Assembly (NCBI GenBank): GCA_013398175.1
Contig: VZRZ01003222.1
Span: 99,623-163,622 of the forward strand
Direction: 5' to 3'
Source: Climacteris rufus
Taxonomy: Eukaryota > Chordata > Aves > Passeriformes > Climacteridae
Length of the DNA stretch: 64,000 nt
This document shows positions 13,801-26,100 of the stretch, piece by piece (within the stretch, counting starts at the first letter, position 1; the number at the start of each line of letters is the position of its first letter). A program made the translations under genes and the position numbers. The notes beneath the pieces were generated by a model. That model saw only the letters and a list, made by a program, of their open reading frames with translations. It was not told where the DNA came from and ran no database searches.

Positions 13801-15222
13801 GTCAACTTTTTAACTAATATGCCTCAAGGCAGCCTATGAGCTTCCTATGGTGTAGAAAACATAGCTATGAAAACTAAGTAATTACAACTTGGCCATATTT
13901 TATGACTACTTGTCATGGACCACTAAGACAGAAGTGATTTACTCACCAAATATTATAGTATCATTACTCAAATGAAGCAGCCAGACAAGATTTCATCAAA
14001 GTTTTGTTTCAGTCTGTCTAGTTATTTACAAGGCAGTACTGATTCCTTGCAGCATGGCACAGGTAAAGCTTGGCTCTCTTCAGCTAGACACAGTTCCTCC
14101 GCTGTTATTTAAGCTCATGCAGACTTATGAATTTGATAAATACTGGGGCAAAGAATCAAACAGCCTTTAAAGAGGGCAACAAAGCAAAGCATATGTGCCT
14201 CCCTACCATGTAATCTAGGTGATTGCTGAAGTGCCTAAATGGGCTGCTTTTGTGCAGAGGTGAGCAGCAACAACCTGATGTTTGCAGATCTTTTTTTTGC
14301 CCCCTCCACAGACTAGACAGTTCATGGTCTCCGATCCAGAGTATACACAAAAATCCCCGTGTACCTACACCCCGACTTGAAACCTACGGACGAAAGTTAC
14401 AGGTGCTGAGAACGTAAAAACAGCAAGCGAAGGCCGAATGAAAGCTCTCTGAAAACTGCACTTACTGCCCTTTACCTCCCGTGAAGTTCACAGGAGCCCA
14501 CAGGGCTGCATTACAGGCGATACTTAACTATAATTACTGTTGCGCAGAAAGAATTCAGGTGCAGGTTATGGCATAAGCCGCCTACTCAGTCTGAAAAGTA
14601 ATTAGGGCAGATGTTCATTAAGAACTTCCTAACGAGTCTGTTAACTTCGTTACCTTAATTCAGTAAACTTTCTTACAGGTATATAAGACAATTTACTAGA
14701 GAGCGCACGAGAAGCGAACATGGAAGACACGGGGGGGGCGGGAAATAAAGGCGGCAAAAGAAGGTCAACAAATGAAATTTGACTCATTTTGTAAAGTCAC
14801 GGGTACTCATATCCTTCAGGATGATACCAAGCTCAAGAGCAGGGGAGGCCCGCCCGGGACCCCACGCAGTGCCCCGCCAGCTCCAGGCTTCTCCCACGGC
14901 GGAGCCCGCGCCGGGCAGCCCCTACAGCTGCGCTCGCTGAGGGCGAGGTCCCCATCTCGCCTCCCTGCCCCACAGACTCCCGAGGCTGCTCCCCGCCCCC
15001 GTGCGCTGCCAGGGGACGGAGCCCACGACGCTCCGCCGGGACAAAGCAGACCGTAAGCGACGGAGAGGGGACACCCAGCCCTGAACCGCCCTCGGGCGGC
15101 GCTGCCCCGGGCATACAGCCCACCCGCCCCGGACCGGCCGCCGAACCTCCCACCTTCCGAAAATAGCCGTCCTCCGCCTCCTCCGCCGCCTGGCAGCCGC
15201 GGGACAGCAGCGCGTCTGTCAT
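1756..15222 (-). CDS. RHPN2: RHPN2, rhophilin-2, 5' part of gene (coding exons 1-3)
   Basis: Rhophilin-2 is a cytoplasmic Rho-GTPase-binding scaffold with an N-terminal HR1 (REM-1) coiled-coil, a BRO1 domain and a PDZ domain; it is linked to actin and endosomal organisation. Only the N-terminus is in this window. Coding exons, minus strand: 15222-15154, 5524-5409, 1884-1756 (69, 116 and 129 nt). They join in frame to 104 codons plus two bases. The protein starts MTDALL and reads DGYFRK at the end of exon 1, then GRSKLQNQRA and VREQVLLELSFVNSDLQ in the HR1 region, close to the mammalian protein as I recall it. All splice sites are GT/AG. The start ATG sits in a CpG island. The BRO1 and PDZ parts must lie left of position 1. 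RHPN1 is the main alternative, but the MTDALL start favours RHPN2. Confidence 0.93.
1885..5408 (-). other. RHPN2: RHPN2 intron 2
   Basis: A 3.5 kb intron containing one complete solo LTR (3832-4138). The remainder is AT-rich with no gene recognised. Confidence 0.8.
3832..4138 (-). mobile_element. Solo LTR of an endogenous retrovirus (6-bp target duplication)
   Basis: Read on the minus strand, this 307-bp element begins TGTTGCCCTG and ends CAGTAACA. It is flanked by perfect 6-bp duplications, CTCCTG at 3826-3831 and 4139-4144. It carries a TATA-like ATATAAAA and an AATAAA (plus-strand TTTATT at 3921-3926). It is homologous to the LTR at 43,212-43,515, sharing a conserved block around TTTGATGGACATTTCCTTTG. 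A 6-bp duplication is typical of class II (ERVK-like) integrases. It lies antisense to nothing: it has the same orientation as RHPN2. Confidence 0.87.
5409..5524 (-). CDS. RHPN2: RHPN2 coding exon 2 (start of HR1 domain)
   Basis: Minus-strand exon with acceptor TTCTAG and donor GTATAT. It begins in phase 0 with Gly-Cys-Asn-Pro and encodes GRSKLQNQRAVLNQQILRAV and RAGAENLL, the first Rho-binding HR1 helix. It ends after two bases of an Arg codon that exon 3 completes. Confidence 0.94.
8587..8880. repeat. Intronic direct duplication, copy A
   Basis: This roughly 290-bp block in RHPN2 intron 1 recurs in the same orientation at 11,271-11,557. Both run from ACCTAC-GTTTCATTTCTTG through GGTAAGTAAGTTGAG to GGCACCAGTG with scattered substitutions and one small indel, about 95% identical by eye. 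Flanks are unrelated. It may be a segmental duplication or two copies of an unrecognised dispersed repeat. Confidence 0.88.
11271..11557. repeat. Intronic direct duplication, copy B
   Basis: Second copy of the block at 8587-8880, about 2.7 kb away in direct orientation. It lacks several bases present in copy A just before GGCACCAGTG. Confidence 0.88.
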
Positions 15223-16160
15223 CTCCGGCCAGCCAGCCGTCCTCCCGCCGCTGCTGCGAGACAACCTCCCCCCGTCGAGCCGCGACCCTGCGGAAATGCT
15301 GCCACTGCCCCACGGCGCCGCCCGGCCCCACCTCCGCTGGTGGCGGGGAGGAGCTGCTCCGCCCCACGGCGCTGCCCCTCCGCCGCCCAGTGGTCCCGGC
15401 GAGGACCTGGCAGCGACACCCGGCTGCTTCCCGTAGAAGCCCTGGCGGGGCGGGTGCGGTGCCCCTCGTGCGGAGACAGGCGGTGGCTGTGGCTGACCCA
15501 CAGCGGAGCCCGGTGCCCGCTGCGCGGCAGCGGCGGCTCAACCCGCTCCTCCTCGGCCCTACGGCCGCCCTGCGCTGGAGCGTGCCGGAGCCTGGCTGGC
15601 CGCCCCGAAGGCACCGCTGGCCTCCTGGCGCTTCTCCGCGGCTTCCCGTGCCGCCGAGCCTGGCGACAGCCCCCGGGGGGAGGGGAAGAGGACAAGGGGG
15701 AAGGGGGGGGCAGCCGGGGCGGACACCCCCGGCGCCGGGGAGCCGCCACCAGCTTTCCCCGGGGCGCGCCTCGAGGAGACGAGGTTCCCCGCGGGTGGCC
15801 GCACCTCAGAGCAGGCTCGTTCCTCCGAGAGGGATGCTCCCAACCCCGGGGGTGCCCCCCGCAACGGGGAGGATCCCCGGGGTGGTGCCCAGGGCCCACA
15901 CGGCTACACCGCGCTGCAGCGATCGGCTCCGGAGTGCGTATGTCCCTGCCGGCACGGCTCGCAGGGCTGGGCTCTGCCCGGACCCGCTGGAGGGCCCGAC
16001 CGCCCGCACCCCGATACGGGTAAGGGCAGGAGCCTGGGAGAGGTCCCGTAGCCCGGGGCCCTGCAGTTGCTCCAGCCCGGGCCCCTGAGAAGAGCAACGG
16101 TATCTCGGGGAAAGGCAGGGCTGGTTCTGCTCCGGGAAACTGCTGTGGGACCAACCTCAA
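14720..16160 (-). promoter_or_regulatory. RHPN2: CpG island and promoter of RHPN2
   Basis: Very GC-rich and CpG-dense DNA covering RHPN2 coding exon 1 and about 0.9 kb upstream of it, against AT-rich flanks. The RHPN2 transcription start should lie upstream of 15,222 on the minus strand. Long open frames on both strands here reflect GC content, which depletes stop codons, and are not evidence of other genes. No divergent transcript can be assigned. Confidence 0.82.
15154..15222 (-). CDS. RHPN2: RHPN2 coding exon 1 (start codon)
   Basis: Twenty-three codons from ATG at 15,222 to an AAG before a GTGGGA donor. The peptide starts MTDALL, has an acidic stretch, and ends DGYFRK. The exon leaves in phase 0 and joins exon 2 to give RKGCNP. 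The start is chosen by match to the rhophilin-2 N-terminus; an upstream in-frame extension in the GC-rich leader is not expected. Confidence 0.92.
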
Positions 16161-19100
16161 CATTGTAAAGGTCTGCAGTTGTTCCTGCTGCAGAGACCTC
16201 CTGTCTTGAAGTACTCCATTGTGTAACCAGTTTCACAAATATTATTGGACACTTGTGTGAGGAATTTGCCAATATTGGTTCCTATTCCTAGCCATGCCTA
16301 ATGTACAGAGCCAGGCATTACCAAACCTGCCTTCCTCCCTCTTCTCCCCCGGCCTTTTTTCTCTTTTTTAATCTTTCTTTGACTTATGGTGAAGTTGTGT
16401 CAGGCAGAAGATCTGAAGAGAGAACATTTCTTTATTCAAGGAAAAAGTACTGTTAGAATTACATCCTTAATGGAAATGTTCTTTGAAAATGCTGGTGTCT
16501 CCAAAGAGTTCTGACAGAGCAGGCTGGTTAAACTGTGTCTACTGCATGTTTTTATGGAAGAACACAAGAGTCAGCAACTCAGAAATTGGAATCCAAAGAT
16601 TTGCTGTCTTAAAATCAGCTGAACTTTGTTCATAGAGATTTTGCTTACTCTCACCTCAGTACTTTTTTTCCCCAATAATTCTAAAGATACTGGATTAATG
16701 TATCACAAAATATATTTAAAATAAATAGGTGAAAGTAGGAAAATAATTTAACTTGCTCCTATTTCTGATTTGAAGGTGTAAAAAAATGTTTTAAATTATT
16801 TTTATACTGTTAGAAAAAGTACTTGTCTGACAAAAAGGATTTTAAAATTTATATCTTGCAAATCAATATAAAACTCCAATGCAATATATAGAAACTAGTT
16901 TAAAATAAATAAGTAAAATGGCCAGTAGAAGCTGTGCTGATAAAATCTGGCAATTAAAACAACATTAATGTGACAATCTTGTGAGTTTGCACTGCTGTCA
17001 CTGGCTTTATTAAAAACTGATCTCATTGAAAGGGTACAGCTATTACTCCAAATAAACTCCTAAGAGCCTGTAGTCAGGCAAAGGCTTAGTTAACAACTAT
17101 GATGATTATAATGGTTATGTGTCAAACACAAATTTACAGAAGTTTCTGCGTGATACAACACCAAAGACAATTTCTAACATATCCTAGTGAAATAATGCAG
17201 CCTTTCTTCATTGCTGGTAGATTATTTGAATAAGGCAAAGTCACAAGTGCTAGTAGGTTTCTACAGCAAAATCAGGAGTCCAAGATAGCACACTTCCTTG
17301 TGATTTTTAGTGTCCTGGGTATATGGCCCAGCACTCTCACAACAGCCAGATTAGACTGTGCCGTGTACTCACTCGGATAAAGGGAACTTCATCATGACTG
17401 CATTAGGACTGATAGAGTATTTCTTAAGTAAATCACTGTAGGTTTTGTCTACATATGGTGAACATGGGTTTTTTTGCAAAAGGCACACATTGCTTGTATG
17501 GTCTCAGTAGTGCTGGGCTGTGTAATGACTGGGTAGGAGTGCTCTCTGATCCCAGAATGTAAATTGCAGCTTAGAACATTCCAAAACCTGATTAGCCTCA
17601 AAAAAACCATGTCCCTGCTCTTCTCATCATCTTGTCTCCAGCAGCTTTTTGGTTGCTATTAGAATTCCTAAATAGAGTTGGGCTCATACCACAAACTTTC
17701 TGAGTTTCTCACCATTATTACACAAATCAGAAGGCTTGGTTGCAGCATTGTAAAGATTGAGAAATACAGGCTAGAAATATAGATTAATGCATTCAGAAAA
17801 AGGGGTGTGTAGATACAGATGTTTGCTTGACATTTATCTTTAATACTAGAAGACAGTAAATTCAGCGATCTGCTGCACTGGATGTGAACTATCTGTAAAA
17901 AAACATCAAATGCATAAGAATTTGCATCCAAAGAATATCAGTATGTTCTGCATGAAATGTTGAATCTGAAAGCAATGATTCTTATCTCTGCATCAGATGT
18001 CTCTTAGTTTTGCAGAACTGGGTGCTATCTGGCTTACTGCATTTTCACAGATAAACCAGACACATGATCTAGACAATGACCATGCTGGAAACAGGCACAG
18101 AATGGCAGAGCTCAAGTTGTCCCATGTTTTGTCCCACAATAGTAAAGGTAAGAGGGATCAGAATTGGGACCAGAATCTGGACAGCCTTACTGCAGACACA
18201 TATAGATGATACATATGTTCATATTTCTCATGTGTTTGTATCACTCCACTCATTGTGTCAATCCTCTCCTCCTTCTCCTTCTCCATCATATGAAAATATA
18301 TGAATGTATGAAATCCCATCAATAGTCTCCTCTTCAGCCACTAGGAAAAGTCACAGTCTGGGAAATTAATTTCCTACTGGGGTACCTGTTGATGCACTGT
18401 TTCATACCCAAGATAGGAATCTGGCTGCTCTCTGGAGAATGTTTCTTACCCATAATTTTACAGACCTTTTGGCTATGGGCTGGTGCAGGTGCCTACAGGA
18501 CATCTTTTGTCCCAGCAAGACCCAAGGCTTACCAGCAAAAGCATGTTAGAATGGTGTTGTATGAAGGGAGAAGTGTGCATCAACTTGTGCCGTTTCTCAA
18601 GATAGGCTTTTGAATTCTGAACCTGACACGTGGCTACACATTTCTGTTCCCGTTGTTGGTGGCTTTGAATATTAAACTTTGATTCTGATTGGAAAGACAA
18701 GAAAATGTTGTCAGTAACCCTGCCAGCCTTTATGTCAATGAATTCCACTGCAGTGATTTCATTGAGTTAGTATCATCCTTTATTTCTCAAGATTGCAGTT
18801 CTTAATGAGCAAATGTCTGCCTACTGTAGGCAAGTACTAGGTGAGGAGTGAGGAAAGGCTATCATAGGTCGACTTTTTTTCCCCCACTCTCAACTCTTTC
18901 CAAATAGTATTTGGTGGGAAAGAAACAAAAAAAAATTGAGATTGCAAGTTGCAAAAATAGGGCATGAGGAACAGTAGCAGCAGCGATGTGAATCTGCTTT
19001 AAGATTGTTATAAGATGGAGTAGTTACAAATTTACAAGATGGAGTACAATATTTCCTTAACAAGAAATTTACTGAGCAACAACAAAATTATTTGAAAATG

Positions 19101-21160
19101 GTACACAAACTCAGTATTGGGGCTTTGGATGACCACAATATGATCTGCTGTAGGTACAGTGCTCCACTGCTGCTTCTTCACCTTAGCAGTATTAACTGCA
19201 CATGTTAACTGCAGCTTTATCTTCACTGAAAAAAATCCCATTTACTACTGAATAACTAATATGCTTTGCCTATTCTACTGGAAACAAGACATTGTAGTTT
19301 ATGTGGAAATTAAGACCAAATATAGGCAAAATCATCAGCACTTTTCCCAGGCCAACGCCTCGCCTTTAACTGAGATCCATAGATAAAAGTCTGTGTATTT
19401 AAGAACAATATGTGTTATCTTTTTTTTTTCATTGCTTTAAACAATAAAAATTAGCACTTTGTGGAAGCTAAAGCAATGTCTCAGGGTCTGACCTTCAGGT
19501 GACTCTTTTGTCAACTGATACAACAGCCCTTCGTTGGCAGGATGAATATTCAGGGAAACATTCCAATTGAATGCAAGATAAGGCAAACATGAGTTTGGCT
19601 CTTTTTGTTGTTTGTTTGTAAAAATATGGGATTTTTATACTTTCCGTACTTATTTTTTGGGATTTTTTCTTTAATGTGATTTAAAAAAAAAAAACCCGTA
19701 AACGAATCAAGATTTTGCTTCCTTTTTTATATACCGATTATGCCAATTCTAATCCAAAGTTCCAGTGACTCACATGACTTAAAACTAATCAACAAGAAAT
19801 TATCTATTTGAAGAAGTGGTTTTAAAGAATATAGCAAAAGACATAGGGAGACACTTCTATGGCTGATCTTGATGAGCCAGTACAGTACCAGATCTTGAAA
19901 ACTAAGTATTGGAAAACTGAAGTCTGAAGTCCATCTATGGCTTAAGGGCTCAATTTCAGCCTTACATCCACCGGCAAGTATGTAAGCTTTCATTCAAAAT
20001 GCTGATTTTTTTCTCACCAGACAAATTTCTGTAAAAAAATTATTTCAAACGTAAGCTCTTCATCTACTAATATTTTAGTTTCATTACAATTAAAAAACAG
20101 ATATTGGAGTTACTGTCTTATTTAACAGCTACAAATAGCAATTTTCACTGTGTTAATAATTGTAAACAGGAGAGTTTACCATGGAGAAGGAAATACCACT
20201 GGGATGCAAAAGTAATTCTAATCTGATAAAAGCCTTAAAGGGAAAAAAAGCTTCAATATTTGATTACCCTAACTCTTTGAATACATCAGACAAGACACTA
20301 AAAAGATTTTCTCTTAACATTGTGCAAAAAGGCTTTATTTAAGCCCGTGTGTTAAGTCGAAGTCAGATAGTATTGACTGTGCAGGAACAATTATTTCCTA
20401 AACAAAGAGAAAGGGGCAAATATGCTGACAACTCATGTTGCCACTGTATGTTCTCGCTAAATGCTTAGTAATGACGAGAAAAGATAATGCACGTAGATAT
20501 GTGTCTGTGGCTTCTACTATATTGTTTTTGAGTGAATTAGAGACCTAAATGAAACAGAGTACTCCCTATTTGCATGGAACTGTGTATATATTTCCTGTGG
20601 AAACCTGAAGCCACATGAAACTCTTCTACTTTCAATTTGAAAGAAACCAGTTCCATGTATACTTATGAACAGAAATACTGGGTTAGAGCATACACAGAAG
20701 TCTTATCTTTTAAGGGCAGGAATCTCTAAAGACTGTGTTTCGATTTATTTTCAAGGATTTCAAAGAAACCGGTGATACTTACAAAAGCTGTGGATTAATA
20801 GAATCTCCAGTGCAAATGGAAATGTTTTGTTTTGGGGTGTTTTTTTTTGGAGGGGGTAACACCGGAAATTAAAAGCCACATTTTGACTTGGGTCCTACTG
20901 GCGAATACTGGTCTTTGCGCAAAATACATTCAGTAAACATTTCCGTCTCGATACAGAACTTCCCAAGGAGGCACAGAGATACCTGAAAGCATTTGGCGAT
21001 GAGGCTCTTTCAGGGAAGGTTTGAATGCCCAGAGTTCTGCCCTGATTTCTATGCACATTCTTCTCGAACAGCTCGTAAAAGAACGTGGTTAGGCAACCTT
21101 TCCGATGTATTTGCCTAAGAGTATAATTCAATAAAATCCACAACTCTCTTGACTTTGATT
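16161..21160. other. Intergenic DNA between RHPN2 and GPATCH1
   Basis: About 5 kb of AT-rich DNA between two divergently oriented genes. It begins with a pyrimidine-rich tract near 16,320-16,380. I recognised no exon, RNA gene or named repeat. Short open frames here are unsupported. Confidence 0.6.
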
Positions 21161-21169
21161 AATGGTGGA

Positions 21170-21644
21170 GTCCGCTTTACACCTTGATTTCCCAGAGTCG
21201 TTGCTGCCCCCCCCCGAGGGGGCCTGATCTGGTGCATTCGATGATTTGAAGGAGTTAATCGCATGGCTGCTGATGACCGAGAGTGGCGTTGATAATGTTT
21301 ACAGACACCAGACAAAGTTTCGGACCGCTGATGCGGAGCCGCACACGGCAACTCCGCAGAGCTCCCGGACCGCGGGGCTGGGACTTCTGCAGCCGAACAC
21401 AGTTGCGCTGGAGGGACCCGTGCGGCCGGGACAGGCTCCGGCCCCCGCCATGCCCACCCATTTTACCGTAGCTCCCCGCAGAAGGGGAGACCGAGAAGTG
21501 GCCGCAGTACCGCGCTGTGCCGGCGACCAGGCCCACTGCCGCGGTGGGGCCGAGGGGCGCTGAAGTGATTCCGCAGCGCTCCGCAACGCCGCAGCTGCCG
21601 TCCCGGGGGCGGGGGATGCCGGGCGCTGGGCGGGGCCGGTCCCG
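21170..21644 (+). promoter_or_regulatory. GPATCH1: CpG island, likely GPATCH1 promoter (left part)
   Basis: GC and CpG content rise sharply from about 21,290 and stay high until the gap at 21,645. It lies just upstream of GPATCH1 on the plus strand, so it should contain the promoter and perhaps the leader. The first coding exon is not visible and is probably inside the gap. Confidence 0.68.
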
Positions 21645-22394
21645 NNNNNNNNNNNNNNNNNNNNNNNNNNNNNNNNNNNNNNNNNNNNNNNNNNNNNNNN
21701 NNNNNNNNNNNNNNNNNNNNNNNNNNNNNNNNNNNNNNNNNNNNNNNNNNNNNNNNNNNNNNNNNNNNNNNNNNNNNNNNNNNNNNNNNNNNNNNNNNNN
21801 NNNNNNNNNNNNNNNNNNNNNNNNNNNNNNNNNNNNNNNNNNNNNNNNNNNNNNNNNNNNNNNNNNNNNNNNNNNNNNNNNNNNNNNNNNNNNNNNNNNN
21901 NNNNNNNNNNNNNNNNNNNNNNNNNNNNNNNNNNNNNNNNNNNNNNNNNNNNNNNNNNNNNNNNNNNNNNNNNNNNNNNNNNNNNNNNNNNNNNNNNNNN
22001 NNNNNNNNNNNNNNNNNNNNNNNNNNNNNNNNNNNNNNNNNNNNNNNNNNNNNNNNNNNNNNNNNNNNNNNNNNNNNNNNNNNNNNNNNNNNNNNNNNNN
22101 NNNNNNNNNNNNNNNNNNNNNNNNNNNNNNNNNNNNNNNNNNNNNNNNNNNNNNNNNNNNNNNNNNNNNNNNNNNNNNNNNNNNNNNNNNNNNNNNNNNN
22201 NNNNNNNNNNNNNNNNNNNNNNNNNNNNNNNNNNNNNNNNNNNNNNNNNNNNNNNNNNNNNNNNNNNNNNNNNNNNNNNNNNNNNNNNNNNNNNNNNNNN
22301 NNNNNNNNNNNNNNNNNNNNNNNNNNNNNNNNNNNNNNNNNNNNNNNNNNNNNNNNNNNNNNNNNNNNNNNNNNNNNNNNNNNNNNNNNNNNNN
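21645..22394. other. Assembly gap (750 N), probably containing GPATCH1 exon 1
   Basis: A run of 750 undetermined bases entered from GC-rich sequence and left into an A-rich tract. The first visible GPATCH1 exon starts with the last two bases of a Gly codon, so one upstream coding exon of roughly 25 residues is missing. Frames crossing the Ns are meaningless. Confidence 0.95.
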
Positions 22395-22968
22395 AAAAAA
22401 AAAGGACAGTTTAAGTATAACAACTCAAGTTCACTCAGTTATGCTAATCTGACCGTCCTATGTTTGTATTCATGAGATGGCCAGGGCTTCGTTGAAGGAC
22501 TAATTACAGTTGTGACTCCCAAGTCTGTGCCACTTTATTCAAATAATATTGTTTAAAAGGGGCAAATGTTTCTGTCAAAGTCTACAGCTATTGTGTTTTA
22601 TTTCAGTTTTGGACACTTCTGATGTGTGATTTCTCCAGCAATTACTGAAGTGATGAAATTGTATCAGAGGTTTTGCATACTCAAAAACTAGAAGTGTGCT
22701 TTCACAGAAGAAACTCCGATGTTTTAAGAAGTCAATAGAATTAAGGATTTTGATGTGAACACTTCTTGCTTTTCCTTTAGCAGTGTGCATCAACAGTGTA
22801 TACAGATAGTTAAAGAGGGGTGGAAATAAATGTGAACAGCTGATGCTTTTCACTTCAGGGTGGCTAGTGTTTGATCATGTTCTTACATCTTGCAAGGATG
22901 AAATGGCTTCTGGAGGAAGTGGAAAGTCCCTTCTTCAAGTAAAGTTGTGTCTTATTTTCTGATTGTAG

Positions 22969-23103
22969 GTGAACGAATTAAAAAGCCAGTTCCTCTTCAA
23001 GAACAGACTGTTAAAGATGCAAAGGGACGATACCAGCGTTTCCATGGAGCATTTACTGGTGGTTTTTCTGCTGGTTACTTTAACACTGTTGGCACAAAGG
23101 AAG
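22969..23103 (+). CDS. GPATCH1: GPATCH1 exon 2 (conserved N-terminal domain)
   Basis: Acceptor GATTGTAG, donor GTTAGA. Encodes ERIKKPVPLQ and GRYQRFHGAFTGGFSAGYF, the hallmark of the N-terminal domain found only in GPATCH1-type proteins. It starts within a Gly codon whose first base is in the missing exon 1. Confidence 0.96.
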
Positions 23104-26100
23104 GTTAGATATTTTGCTGTCTTCTGGGAATGGTTAAATTGAGTACCATATTTTCATGTTAATGAAAACAAATTAACTTCCCCTTGCCATTCCTTATACT
23201 GTAAATAGTTAAAGTTATTTCTCCTTGAGTTTTTGGACTGTAATTTTACAAATGTTCCTTTGATGTGCCCTTAAGATGTAGGGTTGAAATGTTTGAATTG
23301 TTTTCAGTGCTGTGTTTGCTGAAGTACCTTACTTACATATTTACTTTCTTTAAAGGATGGACACCTTCAGCTTTTGTATCATCACGACAGAAGAGAGCAG
23401 ATAGAACCATTCTTGGACCAGAAGACTTCATGGATGAAGAGGTAAATTTAGAAAGGAATTGAAAACTTGTGTAAATAGTTGCCACATGAGCAAAAATTGG
23501 TGTAACTTTAAAATTACTTCTTATATATAGTGTTGTACTACTAGGTCATACAGACTTTCATCGGTTGATGTAAGAAGCTCCTGTAATGTCAATGTTAAAA
23601 AATAAAACCAGAACTCAAACCTTTCACTTTATCAGAAACGGCAAATACTTTTGAAGCTGTTAAAGGTATTTCTATTACAGTTACTGAGAAAGCAGTGGCT
23701 TGAGAAAATTAGCTAATATGAAGGTCATATCCCATTTTTATTACTTTACTACTCCAGTATGTAAGAATTTGAAAGATGTTTAATCTAAATGTTTTCATTT
23801 TGTGTATATTTCCAGGATCTTAGTGAATTTGGGATAGCACCAAAAGATATTACAACCACAGATGATTTTGCATCTAAAGCTAAAGACAGAATAAAGGAGA
23901 AAGCTAGACAGATTGCAGGAGTAGTTGCTGCCATTCCAGGAACCACTGCATTTGATGATTTAATAGGACCATCAAAGTAAGTAAATTTACATAAAAGTTT
24001 GTCAAACAATTACTTTCACTTGGAAGTGTTGTATTGGTTAGAAAAGTAATGTTTGACCATGATAATTGTGAAAGAGACTGGAAGATCCTGCAGTGTTACA
24101 TTTCCTAACTGGCCTCCACCTGGATTTTTGTTTTGAATGTGCAGACTTGTACCAGGTAAACATTTAGAAACTGATAGTGCATATGCAAATGTTGATACAT
24201 TCAGATTTGATTTTAAACTGGGATATAAAAATAGAAGTTCAAATGTTATATATGTACGTTATTTGTCAATAGTAAAAGTATGGTTTGAAGTAATTTTGGG
24301 TTTCATTTTGTTTTCTTTTTAGAATAACGGTTGGGGTTGAACTGTTACGAAAAATGGGCTGGAAAGAAGGACAAGGAATTGGACCACGAGTCAAAAGAAA
24401 GCCATGCAGACAGAAGCCTGGTAAGTTCAGGGAAGTTCTTGAACTAGTTAACTTTCTTGTTAGTAGAAAGTTATCATTCATAGACTGATTAGAAAGTTAA
24501 TTTTAAATGCTCTTTTTAATAATGTAATATGATGTTATGATGTCTCTTACAGATCCGACAGTGAAAATATATGGTTGTGCATTACCACCTGGGCTGTCTG
24601 AGGGTTCTGAGGTATTGAAAAGGCAAAAGTTGTTTGTGGACTTGTGTAAGAATATGTAATAACAGATCTTAAACCCCCCAAACTTCTTTAATGTCTTTGA
24701 ACAGTATTTGAAAATGCAGTCTCAAATCTTCTTAAAACTATTTATGAATATTTTCTATGCATAATGTGAAGAAAGGTTTTAATATTTAAATTTCTTCTTT
24801 TGCTACCTAAGCAGTTGTTGTTCATATGCACTTTAGGAAATGCAAACTTGCCTAGGCTCATGTTAACTGAATGTTGTAAAAGCTTAACATACAGAACTTT
24901 TAGTCATATTTGCTCTTATACTTTTATTTTGTACAAGGATGAAGAGGATGAATACCAGCCAGAGAATGTGACGTTTGCACCAAAAGATGTAATGCCTGTA
25001 GATTTGACTCCAAAAGAGAATGTCCATGGACTTGGCTATAAGGGTTTGGATCCCTCACAAGCTTTGTTTGGTGTGTCTGGAAGAGAACATCTGAATCTTT
25101 TCACAGGTGGTTCTGAAGAAACAAACAATTTACTTGGTGACCTGAGACACAGTAAAGGAAGAAAACTAGGTATTACGGGTCAGGTAAGGACATTTTTTTA
25201 GTGTATTTTATTACTAGTGCAGTAAAACTCAAATAAATTTTGTTTTTTCTTTAGTGAGAAGTTCCTAGTCATTGTAGTATTATTGCAAGAAATCTTAAGT
25301 GTGGTTTGAGAATAAGACTTCTTTTAAACTTGCTTTCAAGATTTGAAAAAATCCTTAGAACTTTCAAATGCCTCCACTTATTGATACTGTAAAAGAAAAC
25401 TGTAAAAAATAGCTAACTCTGAGTAGCTGAATGGAGAAAAGTCCTGTGTTATGTTGACTAGAGAAAGTTAATACTCAGTGTTTTTAGTGTACATTTTTTG
25501 TCTATTGTACTTTTAGTAATGCTGTGTCTGTCAGCTGGAGAGGTTTAGCGTTGCTCCATGGTATTTGTAGTTTATCTAGAAGCACTGTCAATTTGAGTTT
25601 TCTGGGAATTCTGCTTGTTTAATTTCCATGCCAACTGACTTTTTGTTTCCTTTTGATAGCTTAACCTGCTCTTAGTCAGATTGCACACATTATTTTGGTG
25701 GAATTAGCTTGCTGTGTCCTGTACAGACCAAATTTGCTGTCCCTCCCTGACAAGGGAGTGGAGTATGTTTGCTGTTGTGCTCACTGAGGCATTTTTTTTC
25801 CCTACCCCGCTTTTTGTGGTGAAACTATACGTTTTTTCCAATGTATTTGTGTATTTTTACTGTAGATCTCATATAGGTGAATAGATATACATACAGATAT
25901 GTTCTGATATGTGACTTAAAAATATTTTTACACTCTAAGTTCTCATTTAAAATGTGTATTTTAGGCTTTTGGTGTAGGGGCTTTAGAGGAAGAAGATGAT
26001 GATATTTATGCAACTGACACACTGTCAAAATATGATACAGTTCTAAAAGATGAGGAGCCTGGAGATGGCTTGTATGGCTGGACAGCACCAAAGCAGTATA

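Larger units (their letters stand above)
5525..15153 (-). other. RHPN2: RHPN2 intron 1
   Basis: A 9.6 kb first intron. It holds an internal duplication (8587-8880 and 11,271-11,557), a short CTA trinucleotide run near 7211-7230, and homopurine stretches (10,950-10,985). No other exon or RNA gene was recognised. Open frames of 60-130 codons in it lack homology or splice context. Confidence 0.75.

Noticed and set aside
14816..16163. Several 100-314 codon open frames on both strands
   Set aside because: They lie in a CpG island where stop codons are rare. Only the short RHPN2 exon 1 in one frame has homology and a splice donor.
21299..22452. Open frames of 311-374 codons across 21.3-22.4 kb
   Set aside because: Most of their length is the run of undetermined bases.
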